A stretch of DNA of 64,000 nt from Pseudanabaena minima (GTDB lineage Bacteria; Cyanobacteriota; Cyanobacteriia; Pseudanabaenales; Pseudanabaenaceae). The stretch lies in contig NZ_CP159508.1 in the NCBI RefSeq assembly GCF_051131155.1, positions 5,022,001 to 5,086,000 of the forward strand, read 5' to 3'. Both the position numbers and the translations under genes were made by a program. Below, piece after piece: positions 6,510 to 14,553 of this stretch; the first letter of the stretch is position 1, and each line of letters starts with the position of its first letter. Under the pieces are notes generated by a model. That model was given only the letters and a program-made list of their open reading frames with translations, searched no databases and was not told the origin of the DNA.

Positions 6510-9287
6510 ATGATTTCTCGGATCTATTCGCTGAAGTTTGTGTTGGTAAGTGGGCTTTGTGGGATATTGTTTGCGTCTGATTTATCCTTTGCCATAGCTC
6601 AAGCGCAAACAAGTCAAAATCGCAAAGTAGAGGCAGAGCGACTTTTGGAGGTTTGTCGAAACGACTTAAAAACAGGTAAAAATCAACAGGCTTTACAGGA
6701 TTGTCAACAGGCTCTAGACGCATACAAAGCTATTCGAGACCTGAGTGGAGCATCGAAGTCACTGCTAAATCTGGGAGTTGCTCATTATGCACTCGGCAAA
6801 TATGACCAAGCGATTGAATACTATCTACAAAGCTTAGCGATCGCAAGGGAAATTAAAGATCGCTTAGCCGAAGGAAAATCGCTGGGAAATATGGGCGTTG
6901 TTTACTTAGCTTTTGGCAAATATGACAAGGCGATTGAGTTACATCTGCAATCTTTGGCAATTAATCGAGAAATTAAAGATCGTTTGAGTGAGGGACAAGA
7001 TTTGGGGAATCTAGGTCTCGCTTACTACTCTCTTGGCAAATATGACCAAGCAATTAATTCTCATCTGCAATTATTGGCGATCGCAAGGGAATTTAAAGAT
7101 CGTCTGAGTGAGGGGCAGTCGCTAGGAAACTTGGGGTTAGTTTACTATGCTCTTGGCAAATATGACCAAGCGATTGAGTATCACAGGCAAAGATTGACGA
7201 TTGCCAAGGAAATCAAAGATCGTCTGAGTGAAGGACAGTCCCTCGGTAATCTGGGTATTGCTTACCAAGCTCTTGGCAGATATGACAAAGCGATAGAGCA
7301 CCATCTGCAATTTTTAGCGATCGCGAGGGATCTCAAAGATCGCCTAGGTGAGGGAGCAGCCCTCGGAAATTTGGGTGTCAGTTATAAGTCCCTCGGTAAA
7401 TATGACAAAGCGATTGAGTACTATCTACAAAGTTTAGCTATCGCAAGAGCAATTAAGGATCGACAGGGTGAGGGAAAGGCGCTAGGCAATTTGGGAAATG
7501 CTTACGATTTCCTTGGTAAATATGACAAAGCGATTGAGTACCATTTGCAATATTTAGCGATCGCAAGGGAAATCAAAGATCGTGATGATGAGGGGCTTGC
7601 CTTGGGGAATCTGAGTGCTGCTTATAACTCTCTAGGCAAATATGAAAAGGCAATTGACTATAGTTTGCAATATTTAGCGATCGCAAGAGAAATCAAAGAT
7701 CGTCGTGGCGAGGGGCAGGCTTTAGGAAATCTAGGTGTCGCTTATGATAGCCTCGGTAAATATGACAAAGCGATTGAGTCCCATCTGCAACTGTTGGCGA
7801 TCGCAAGGGAAATCAAGGATCGTAATGCTGAAGGTATATCGCTTAACAACCTCGGTTTTTCTTTTGAAAATCTTGGTCAGCTTGAGATTGCTTCTCTTTA
7901 TTACAAAGAATCAATCAATGTGTATGAGTCTATTCGCAAAGATATCCGCAAACTAGATCAAGAAGAACAAAGATCTTATTTGGGAACTATCTCTAAAAGA
8001 TATAAAGGTCTTGCGACTTTGCTGTTAAACCAAGGTCGCATCATGGAAGCATTACAAGTTCTCGATCTTCTCAAAGTCCAAGAACTCGAAGACTACCTCA
8101 AAAACATTAAAGGTAATGATAGGTCGGCTCAGGGTGTAAGAATTTTAGAGCCAGAGAGAGCTATTAGATCTCAGCTATTAGCTCTTAGCCTAGAAAAAGG
8201 CAAGGATCTCAATCGGCAGCTTGCTACGCAGATCCAACAACTTCCTAAATCAGAAATCAACAAAGTTCCCGACTATCTCCAACAAATTCCACAGGGAACA
8301 GTGCTGCTTTATCCATTGATTTTAGGTGATCAGCTAGAACTGATTTTTTTCTCTCCCAACACAATTCCAATCAGACGTACTGTCAAAATCTCTAAAGATA
8401 AACTTGAATTTTTGATTACTGAATATAGAGCAGGACTAATTGATTCTGAATCCGAAGATGTCAAAGAAGCTTCTAAAGCTCTCTATGATGTTTTGATTAA
8501 GCCGTTTGACTCAGAACTTGCTGCTGCAAAAGCTAATACAATTCTCTATGCTCCTGATGGAGTATTACGCTATGTTCCCCTTGCAGCTCTCTATGATGGT
8601 AAGCAATGGCTAGTGGAAAAATATCGTATTAGTAATCTCATAGCCTATACCCTCACTGACTTCTCTCCAAAGCCAAAATCTCAACCCATTATTCTTGCAG
8701 GAGCCTTTGGTGGTAAGGCTGGAGAGAAAAAATTTGGTCAATTTGGATTGCCAGCTAGTCTCAAAGAAGTTCAATCGATCGCCAGATCATTCCAAAACTC
8801 CGTCACCCTAACAGAAAATAATTTCAGTCGCCAAGCGATCGAATCCAAATTCAAAAATCATAATATTATTCACCTTGCTACCCATGCTGAATTTAATGTT
8901 GGTGCTCCAGAGAATTCTTTCATCATTTTTGGTAACGGTGACAAAATCCATCTTAATGAAATTACGGATTGGCAAATTCCGAATATAGATTTGATTGTGT
9001 TAAGTGCTTGCCAGACAGGAACAGGTAAACTTGGTGATGGGGTAGAAATATTGGGCTTTGGCTATCAAGTCCAGAAAGCAGGGGCTAAAATGGCGATCGC
9101 CTCTCTCTGGTCAGTTAGTGACGCAGGCACAGGTTCACTCATGATGGCTTTTTATGACCAACTGCAAAAAAAGAATGTGTCAATCTCTGAGTCTTTGAGG
9201 CAATCGCAAATTACCTTAATCCAATCTAAAGAATATCGACATCCCTACTTCTGGTCAGCCTTTTTTGTAATCGGCAATGGTTTATAA
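6510..9287 (+). CDS. secreted TPR-CHAT caspase-like protein 1
   Basis: A protein of 925 aa. The ATG at 6510 is preceded by GAGGA at good spacing and followed by a signal-type hydrophobic segment ending SFAIAQA; an upstream ATG at 6492 is less likely. About ten TPR units of 40 residues (LGNLGxAYxxLGKYDKAIEYHLQxLAIAREIKDRxxEGxS) span residues 80-485. A linker and a C-terminal CHAT domain follow, with the caspase-type dyad His792 (HLATHAEF) and Cys834 (LSACQTG). CHAT proteins are caspase-clan proteases; TPRs bind partners. A signal peptide would place it outside the cytoplasm. The substrate is unknown. It is a close paralogue of the next gene. Confidence 0.9.
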   Translation: MISRIYSLKFVLVSGLCGILFASDLSFAIAQAQTSQNRKVEAERLLEVCRNDLKTGKNQQALQDCQQALDAYKAIRDLSGASKSLLNLGVAHYALGKYDQAIEYYLQSLAIAREIKDRLAEGKSLGNMGVVYLAFGKYDKAIELHLQSLAINREIKDRLSEGQDLGNLGLAYYSLGKYDQAINSHLQLLAIAREFKDRLSEGQSLGNLGLVYYALGKYDQAIEYHRQRLTIAKEIKDRLSEGQSLGNLGIAYQALGRYDKAIEHHLQFLAIARDLKDRLGEGAALGNLGVSYKSLGKYDKAIEYYLQSLAIARAIKDRQGEGKALGNLGNAYDFLGKYDKAIEYHLQYLAIAREIKDRDDEGLALGNLSAAYNSLGKYEKAIDYSLQYLAIAREIKDRRGEGQALGNLGVAYDSLGKYDKAIESHLQLLAIAREIKDRNAEGISLNNLGFSFENLGQLEIASLYYKESINVYESIRKDIRKLDQEEQRSYLGTISKRYKGLATLLLNQGRIMEALQVLDLLKVQELEDYLKNIKGNDRSAQGVRILEPERAIRSQLLALSLEKGKDLNRQLATQIQQLPKSEINKVPDYLQQIPQGTVLLYPLILGDQLELIFFSPNTIPIRRTVKISKDKLEFLITEYRAGLIDSESEDVKEASKALYDVLIKPFDSELAAAKANTILYAPDGVLRYVPLAALYDGKQWLVEKYRISNLIAYTLTDFSPKPKSQPIILAGAFGGKAGEKKFGQFGLPASLKEVQSIARSFQNSVTLTENNFSRQAIESKFKNHNIIHLATHAEFNVGAPENSFIIFGNGDKIHLNEITDWQIPNIDLIVLSACQTGTGKLGDGVEILGFGYQVQKAGAKMAIASLWSVSDAGTGSLMMAFYDQLQKKNVSISESLRQSQITLIQSKEYRHPYFWSAFFVIGNGL

Positions 9288-9288
9288 A

Positions 9289-9326
9289 TACCAATTTACA
9301 AAAGTGTGATCACACTTTTGTGAGTT
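9289..9326. repeat. left half of ATACCAA element
   Basis: It starts ATACCAA and carries the hairpin AAAAGTGTGATCACACTTTT of the 103-bp family, then fuses directly to a different repeat beginning TATAGCTGCCG. It follows the stop of the first CHAT gene and may act as its terminator. Confidence 0.6.
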
Positions 9327-9435
9327 ATAGCTGCCGCCATTCTTGTTATGACATAAACCCCAAATAGTGTGAGGTGGCGCGAAGCGCCACCTCACACTAT
9401 TTGGGGTTTGTCCTGATTCAGGTGGATTAGTTATA
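9327..9435. repeat. TATAGC-family element with 55-bp triloop palindrome
   Basis: It begins TATAGCTGCCG, contains GACATAAACC, and has a perfect 55-bp palindrome at 9356-9410: 26-bp arms, apex GGTGGCGC, loop GAA. It ends near GTCCTG...TTATA. One of five copies with a palindrome of exactly this length. Confidence 0.8.
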
Positions 9436-9445
9436 GATGTTGATA

Positions 9446-9549
9446 TATAGCTGTCGCCAAATGCAATAGGACATAAAACCTAAGAATTGACTGGCGGCGC
9501 TCCGCGCCGCCAATCAATTCTTAGGTTTTGATTTGTGACTGTAGCTATA
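9446..9549. repeat. TATAGC-family element with 55-bp triloop palindrome
   Basis: It runs from TATAGCTGTCGCCA to GTAGCTATA. The palindrome at 9475-9529 has 26-bp arms starting AAAACCTAAG, one G-T pair, apex GGCGGCGC and loop TCC. Second of two copies between the tandem CHAT genes. Confidence 0.8.
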
Positions 9550-9634
9550 GCATTGTTCAAATAATTACGTACTCAAAAAAATGATGTACTTTACTTTATA
9601 GTTGCTTTAAGGTTGCTAAGGAACTGAAAAGCCC

Positions 9635-12415
9635 ATGCTATCAAGTCTAAAACTGCTTGCTCTTACTGCAATTACATATGGTCTTACATCATTGCCGATC
9701 GCTTTGATGCCAATGACTAGCACTGCGATCGCCCAGAATATATCTCCACGACAAACAGAAGCAGATCGACTGTTACGGGAAGGGTTTCAGCAATTTCAAA
9801 CTCAGCAAATTGATGCGGCTTTGATGACATGGCAGAAGTCCCTAGCCATTTATCGAGAAATCAAGGAACGAGGTGGAGAAGGAGAGGTACTTGGTAGTCT
9901 AGGAATTGCCTATCATGTATTGCGCGACTACGACAAAGCCATTGAGTACCAATTGCAAAGCCTTGCGATCGCCAAGGAAATTAAGGATCGCGTTGGTGAA
10001 ATGCAAGCGCTGAGAAGTTTGGGAAACTCTTACTATGCAGTAGGGAACTATGAGCAAGCGATTGCTTCTTTGCAGCAATCATTGGCGATCGCAAGGGAAA
10101 CCAAAGATCGTGTCACCGAAATGCAAGTATTGAGCAATCTAGGCTTTACCTATTACTCTCTCGGCAAATATGAACAAGCGATCAAATACTATCTGCAACA
10201 TTTAGCGATCGCCAGAGAAAGCAAAGAACGCCTCGAAGAGGAACATTCTCTTAGCTATCTGGGTAATGCGTATCGTTATCTCAGCAAATATGACAAAGCG
10301 ATTGAGTACGGTCTGCAACGTCTAGCAGTCACAAGGGAACTCCAAGATCGTGAAAGAGAGGGACAATCACTGGGTAATCTTGGTTTAGCTTATTACTATC
10401 TCGGTAACTATGACAAAGCGATCAATTATCAACTTCAACGTTTGACCATTACAAGGGAAATTAATGATCGGCTCGGAGAGGGTCAGGCGCTAGGAAATCT
10501 AGGAATCAATTATTTGGCTCTGGGTAATTATGAGAAGGTAGTTGAGTACCAGTTGAAACGCTTAGCGATCACCAGAAAAATCGCGGATCGTTTGGGAGAG
10601 TCACAAGCGTTAGGAAATCTAGGAATTGCCTATGATGCTCTAGGTAAATATGAAAAAGCGATCCAGTACCATTTACAAGGATTAGCAATTAATCGCGAAC
10701 TCAAAAGTCGCCAAGGGGAGAGTGCTTCATTGATTAACTTGGGTTTGGCTTATCACAATCTAGGAAAATATAATAAGGCGACTGAATACTATCTGCAAAG
10801 TCTGGTGATCAAGCGAGAACTCAAAGATAGGCAAGGGGAAGGAGTAGCTGTAGGCAATTTAGGGCAGGCTTATCTAGCACTGGGCAACCGTGATCAAGCG
10901 ATTGAATACTATCTGCAAGGTTTGGCGATCGCTAGGGAAATTAAAGATCGTCAAGGAGAAGCTGTAGACTTGCACAATCTTGGCGTTGTGTCTTATCAAC
11001 AGAACCAACCTGAACTTGCAATTCTCTTTTATAAGCAATCGGTAAACGTTCGCGAGTCTATTCGCAATGACATCAAAAATCTGGATAAAGCCGCGCAACA
11101 ATCCTATGCTAGTAGTATTTCAGGAACTTATCGTCGTCTTGCGGATTTGCTGCTTCGACAAAATAGAGTCATGGAAGCATTACAAGTCCTTGATCTCCTC
11201 AAAGTTCAAGAACTAGAAGACTATCTCAAAAACATCAAAGGTAATGATAGAACTTTGCAGGGTGTGAGACTTTTGGAACCAGAGAAGGTTGTTAGTGAAA
11301 AGTTGAATGTGAGCGGATTGGTAAAAAGTTCGGAAATTAATCGCCAACTAGCTATACAAATTCAACAAATCCCCAAATCAGATATCAATCAAGTTCCTGA
11401 ATATCTACAAAAGATGCCACAGGGAAGTGTTCTTGTATATCCTCTCATTCTCAGCGATCGCCTAGAAATCATTCTCTTTGCTCCCAATACTTTACCGATT
11501 AGTCGCACTGTTCCGATTACCCAAAGTAATCTTGATGCGTTAATTGTGGAGTTCAGGACAGCATTACAGGATAGTGGATCTGATGATGTAAAAGAGCCAG
11601 CCCAAAAACTCTATAACCTGCTCATCAAACCCATTGAAGCTGACTTAATCAATGCTAAAGCAACAACTATTCTCTACGCCCCTGATCAACAACTTCGCTA
11701 TGCTCCCCTAGCAGCACTCTATGATGGTAAACAATGGCTAAGCGAAAAATATCGCATCAGTAACCTAATTGCCTATAGTCTCAGTGATTTTAGTACCAAA
11801 TCTAAGCGATCTCCCAATGTGCTTGCGGGAGCATTTGGCGGTAAAGCGGGAGAGAATAAATTTGGTCAAGTTGCTCTTCCTGCTACGCTCATTGAAGTCC
11901 GCGCAATTTCCAAAACGCTACAAAATTCAACTACGCTGGAAGAGAAAGATTTTAGCCTCCAAGCTACCAAAGATCATTTAAGTAATCATAATATTCTCCA
12001 CTTTGCTACCCATGCTGAATTCAACACAGGTAAGCCCGAAAACTCACGCATCTTCTTTGGCAATGGTGATATTCTCCAGTTAAATGAAATCACTAACTTG
12101 CCTCTGCAAAATATTGACTTAATGATCTTGAGTGCCTGTCAGACAGGTGTGGGCAAGCTAGGTGATGGGGTGGAGATTTTAGGCTTTGGCTATCAAGTCC
12201 AAAAGGCTGGAGCAAAAACCGCGATCGCCTCTCTTTGGAAGGTTGATGATGCTGGCACACAAGCTCTAATGGATGCTTTTTATCAAGAGTTACAAAGTGA
12301 TAATCTGGCGATCGCGGAAGCTTTACAAAAGGCGCAGATAAAGATGATTCGCTCATCTCAATACAATCATCCTGCCTTCTGGTCTGCCTTTTTTATCATC
12401 GGTAATGGTTTGTAA
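9635..12415 (+). CDS. secreted TPR-CHAT caspase-like protein 2
   Basis: A protein of 926 aa and the tandem paralogue of the gene at 6510. A signal-like segment covers residues 1-34 (hydrophobic, ending STAIAQN). About ten 40-residue TPR units follow to about residue 460. A conserved linker (MEALQVLDLLKVQELEDYL) leads to the CHAT domain with His793 (HFATHAEF) and Cys835 (LSACQTG). The CHAT parts of the two proteins are much closer to each other than many TPR units are, as expected if the repeats diverge to recognise different partners. Palindromic TATAGC elements lie on both sides. Protease activity follows from the family; the target is unknown. Confidence 0.9.
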   Translation: MLSSLKLLALTAITYGLTSLPIALMPMTSTAIAQNISPRQTEADRLLREGFQQFQTQQIDAALMTWQKSLAIYREIKERGGEGEVLGSLGIAYHVLRDYDKAIEYQLQSLAIAKEIKDRVGEMQALRSLGNSYYAVGNYEQAIASLQQSLAIARETKDRVTEMQVLSNLGFTYYSLGKYEQAIKYYLQHLAIARESKERLEEEHSLSYLGNAYRYLSKYDKAIEYGLQRLAVTRELQDREREGQSLGNLGLAYYYLGNYDKAINYQLQRLTITREINDRLGEGQALGNLGINYLALGNYEKVVEYQLKRLAITRKIADRLGESQALGNLGIAYDALGKYEKAIQYHLQGLAINRELKSRQGESASLINLGLAYHNLGKYNKATEYYLQSLVIKRELKDRQGEGVAVGNLGQAYLALGNRDQAIEYYLQGLAIAREIKDRQGEAVDLHNLGVVSYQQNQPELAILFYKQSVNVRESIRNDIKNLDKAAQQSYASSISGTYRRLADLLLRQNRVMEALQVLDLLKVQELEDYLKNIKGNDRTLQGVRLLEPEKVVSEKLNVSGLVKSSEINRQLAIQIQQIPKSDINQVPEYLQKMPQGSVLVYPLILSDRLEIILFAPNTLPISRTVPITQSNLDALIVEFRTALQDSGSDDVKEPAQKLYNLLIKPIEADLINAKATTILYAPDQQLRYAPLAALYDGKQWLSEKYRISNLIAYSLSDFSTKSKRSPNVLAGAFGGKAGENKFGQVALPATLIEVRAISKTLQNSTTLEEKDFSLQATKDHLSNHNILHFATHAEFNTGKPENSRIFFGNGDILQLNEITNLPLQNIDLMILSACQTGVGKLGDGVEILGFGYQVQKAGAKTAIASLWKVDDAGTQALMDAFYQELQSDNLAIAEALQKAQIKMIRSSQYNHPAFWSAFFIIGNGL

Positions 12416-12433
12416 GCACTATCGTTCTCTGTA

Positions 12434-12552
12434 TTATAGCTGTAGTCAATTTCAATAGGACAAGCCAAAACCCAAGAAGCGAGTGGCGGCACTTCGCGCC
12501 GCCACTCGCTTCTTGGGTTTTGGGTACTAACAAGAGTGGCTATAGCTATAGT
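12434..12552. repeat. TATAGC-family element with 55-bp triloop palindrome
   Basis: It starts TTATAGCTGTAGTC and ends GGCTATAGCTATA. The palindrome at 12467-12521 has arms starting AAAACCCAAG and a GC-rich apex around the loop CTT. It lies just downstream of the second CHAT gene. Confidence 0.8.
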
Positions 12553-12588
12553 ATGGTTATGGCTTTCAAAAATTAAAGAGATATCGAT

Positions 12589-12942
12589 ATGTCGCCTAGC
12601 GAAAAATCAACTCAGAAAAATTTAATTGACCCAAAAATCAAGGTTGCGGGGTGGAACTTAGAAGATAAAAAATCAAGTTGGTTTTGAGATTCCTGTGGAT
12701 GGTTATGATGCAGAACCTTGGAATGGGGTGACGGATTATTGTTTGTATTTGCCTAATGGGGAAGTGATTGCGGTAGTTGAAGCAAAGCGGGCAGAGCCGA
12801 TCGCCTGAAGTCGCTGAGCAGCAGGTACGCCGCTATGTTACGGACATTGCTAAGCATCAGAGCTTTCAACCCTTTGTTTTTATGAGCAATGGCGATCGCA
12901 CTTTTTTCTGGGATGTCGATCGCGAGAACAAGCGACAAATAG
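12589..12942 (+). pseudogene. decayed type I restriction HsdR-like N-terminal fragment
   Basis: Translating across two frameshifts gives MSPSEKSTQKNLIDPKI, then FEIPVDGYDAEPWNGVTDY and GEVIAVVEAKR, then EVAEQQVRRYVTDIAKH and FVFMSNGDRTFFWD. This is the N-terminal nuclease region of HsdR-type restriction subunits; E-A-K of VVEAKR belongs to the PD-(D/E)XK core. Stop codons or frameshifts near 12685 and 12806 break it, and it ends at 12942. No helicase part, hsdM or hsdS is in the window. It is non-functional. Confidence 0.75.
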
Positions 12943-12944
12943 CG

Positions 12945-13272
12945 TGATTTTTTTCGTTCAAGTTTTCCGATTCAAAGCTCTCGCCATCCGTCGCCAGAAT
13001 AAACTTCGCCTTATGCTTAGTCGTGGCGGGACTTGTCCGCAAAGCCGTCAGGGTTGCGCCCAACGCACAAACCTTGATATGAATGGTATTGCGTTGCAGC
13101 ACACCGCCCACCAGATCAGACTGGTTAGTTAGAACTACTCTGTTCACTCCTGAGCTTCTTGAGCGTAGTCGCTTTATTGCCAAAAGCCTCTAGAAACGCA
13201 AAAGGAAACTCCTCTGCATCAAAGGGCGCTTCCCAACCGAGAAACCGCTTCTTCAATTTCGACTGCATTCAT
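12945..13272 (-). pseudogene. N-terminal remnant of a DNA methyltransferase
   Basis: On the minus strand the pieces MNAVEIEEAVSRLGSA, FDAEEFPFAFLEAFGNKAT, QSDLVGGVLQRNTIHIKVC and SPATTKHKAKFILATDGE appear in order across frameshifts. They match what I know of the N-terminus of large adenine-specific, type IIG-like methyltransferases. The catalytic core is absent. The fragment ends where the HsdR-like remnant of the opposite strand ends, so both genes were truncated at the same junction. Confidence 0.65.
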
Positions 13273-13317
13273 ACGTTATCTATAAGGTGTTAAGGATGGG
13301 CGGCGCGAAAAATTAAA

Positions 13318-13429
13318 TGTAGTGGATAGACACAGCTAATTTAGTGTGTTAGGAAAGCCTTGATTTATTTATACAATAGATATTAATCTAAAATCTATTG
13401 CATCACTTTAGATGTGTCTGTCCACTACA
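13318..13429. mobile_element. MITE-like element with TGTAGTGGA ends
   Basis: A 112-bp non-coding segment bounded by imperfect inverted repeats: TGTAGTGGATAGACACA at the left and the complement of TGTAGTGGACAGACACA at the right. It is probably mobilised by a transposase encoded elsewhere; the family is not known to me. It sits at the edge of the restriction-modification remnants. Confidence 0.65.
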
Positions 13430-13448
13430 AATAATTAACTCTAATAAC

Positions 13449-14381
13449 TCATTTTAAAATCTCCATATTGGTATTCGTAAAATCCGCATCAGCTAAAATC
13501 GCCTCGTTAAAATTCACACCCTGCAAATTTGCCCCTGTAAAATTGACACCACCTAAATTTGCGGCGGTGAAATTCGCACCTTCGAGATTTGCTCCACTGA
13601 GATCTGCGCCTAGTAACAAAGCTTCGGTAAAATTTGCCTTTTGCAAACAAGCTTCACTAATGATCGCCCCAGCCAAATTTGCGCCCACAAACTTGGTCTC
13701 GATCGCTGACAACTCACATAAGTCCGCCAGCATTAATTTGGCATTGGTAAAGTCAGCACCACTCAAATTTGCGCCATTGAGTTTCGCACTCACCAAATTC
13801 ATCAGCCTAAAATTGCGCTTACCCACGGAATACAGATACAAAACTTCCTGACTGCGATTACTAAAGAGATTGCCGAAGTTGGGGCGATCGCCTTGATCCG
13901 CTAATTCTTCTAGAGTCACAGCATCGGTAGCTTCGCTGATTAGGTTGAGCAGAGGATTTTGGGTTAGCTCCGCACTACTAAAATCGTGATCAGGAAGCGA
14001 CTCGACAATGCGATCGAGTCGCTGAGCAACATTTTGACGCTGGGTCATCAGTTCTTGGATTTGCAGATCGAGTTTGCGGAGATGTTGCTGCACCATCTGT
14101 TTAAAAGTGGCGTAGGGGATAGTTTGGGCGGCTTGTAAATCCAATAACTGTTTGATTTCCTCAAGGGATAACCCAAAGGCTTTGGCACTTTGAATAAATA
14201 ACAGACGCTCTAGAGCATCGGTAGCGTAGAGACGATAACCTTGGGGCGATCGCAGGGGCGCGAGCAGCAATCCCAATCGTTCGTAATAGCGAATGGTTGG
14301 GGACGGAATCTCGACTAAGCGGCTTAGTTCGCCGATCAGCCAACCACGGGCGCTATTTTGAACGGGTTCGCTGGGTTCCAT
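13449..14381 (-). CDS. MerR-family regulator fused to pentapeptide repeats
   Basis: A protein of 310 aa from the ATG at 14381; an in-frame start at 14450 would add 23 basic residues. A MerR helix-turn-helix domain occupies residues about 14-85 (IGELSRLVEIPSPTIRYYERLGLL, YRLYATDALERLLFIQSAKAFGLSLEEI). A coiled-coil dimerisation helix follows to about 140, then a linker. About 20 pentapeptide repeats (ANLSGADFTNAKL, GANLEGANFTAANL) fill residues about 200-305 and form a right-handed beta-helix. MerR proteins twist promoter DNA in response to a ligand bound at the C-terminus. Here no metal-binding cysteines are seen and the beta-helix takes that place. Its target is unknown. Confidence 0.85.
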   Translation of the reverse strand: MEPSEPVQNSARGWLIGELSRLVEIPSPTIRYYERLGLLLAPLRSPQGYRLYATDALERLLFIQSAKAFGLSLEEIKQLLDLQAAQTIPYATFKQMVQQHLRKLDLQIQELMTQRQNVAQRLDRIVESLPDHDFSSAELTQNPLLNLISEATDAVTLEELADQGDRPNFGNLFSNRSQEVLYLYSVGKRNFRLMNLVSAKLNGANLSGADFTNAKLMLADLCELSAIETKFVGANLAGAIISEACLQKANFTEALLLGADLSGANLEGANFTAANLGGVNFTGANLQGVNFNEAILADADFTNTNMEILK

Positions 14382-14553
14382 AGAAAGATTGATAAGTTTT
14401 TTTAATAGTTTGTTTGATTTTAGGGATCTTGACCTTGAAGCTAGCTGCAAGCTCTAACGTGGGTGACATGGGATGGGAAAGCGCCAAAAGCAATAGAAAA
14501 CAGCCCAAGGGAATCAACTAAAGACGCGAGCAATAGATTAAGGATAGATAACC

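Noticed and set aside
9356..9529. Two 55-bp palindromes close together, considered as CRISPR repeats
   Set aside because: Only two units, different stem sequences, no regular spacers and no cas genes in the window; they belong to the dispersed hairpin family.
13468..13851. Long open frame on the + strand opposite the MerR-pentapeptide gene
   Set aside because: It mirrors the pentapeptide repeats in antisense and has low-complexity FAP/SAPL repeats with no start context; a shadow frame.
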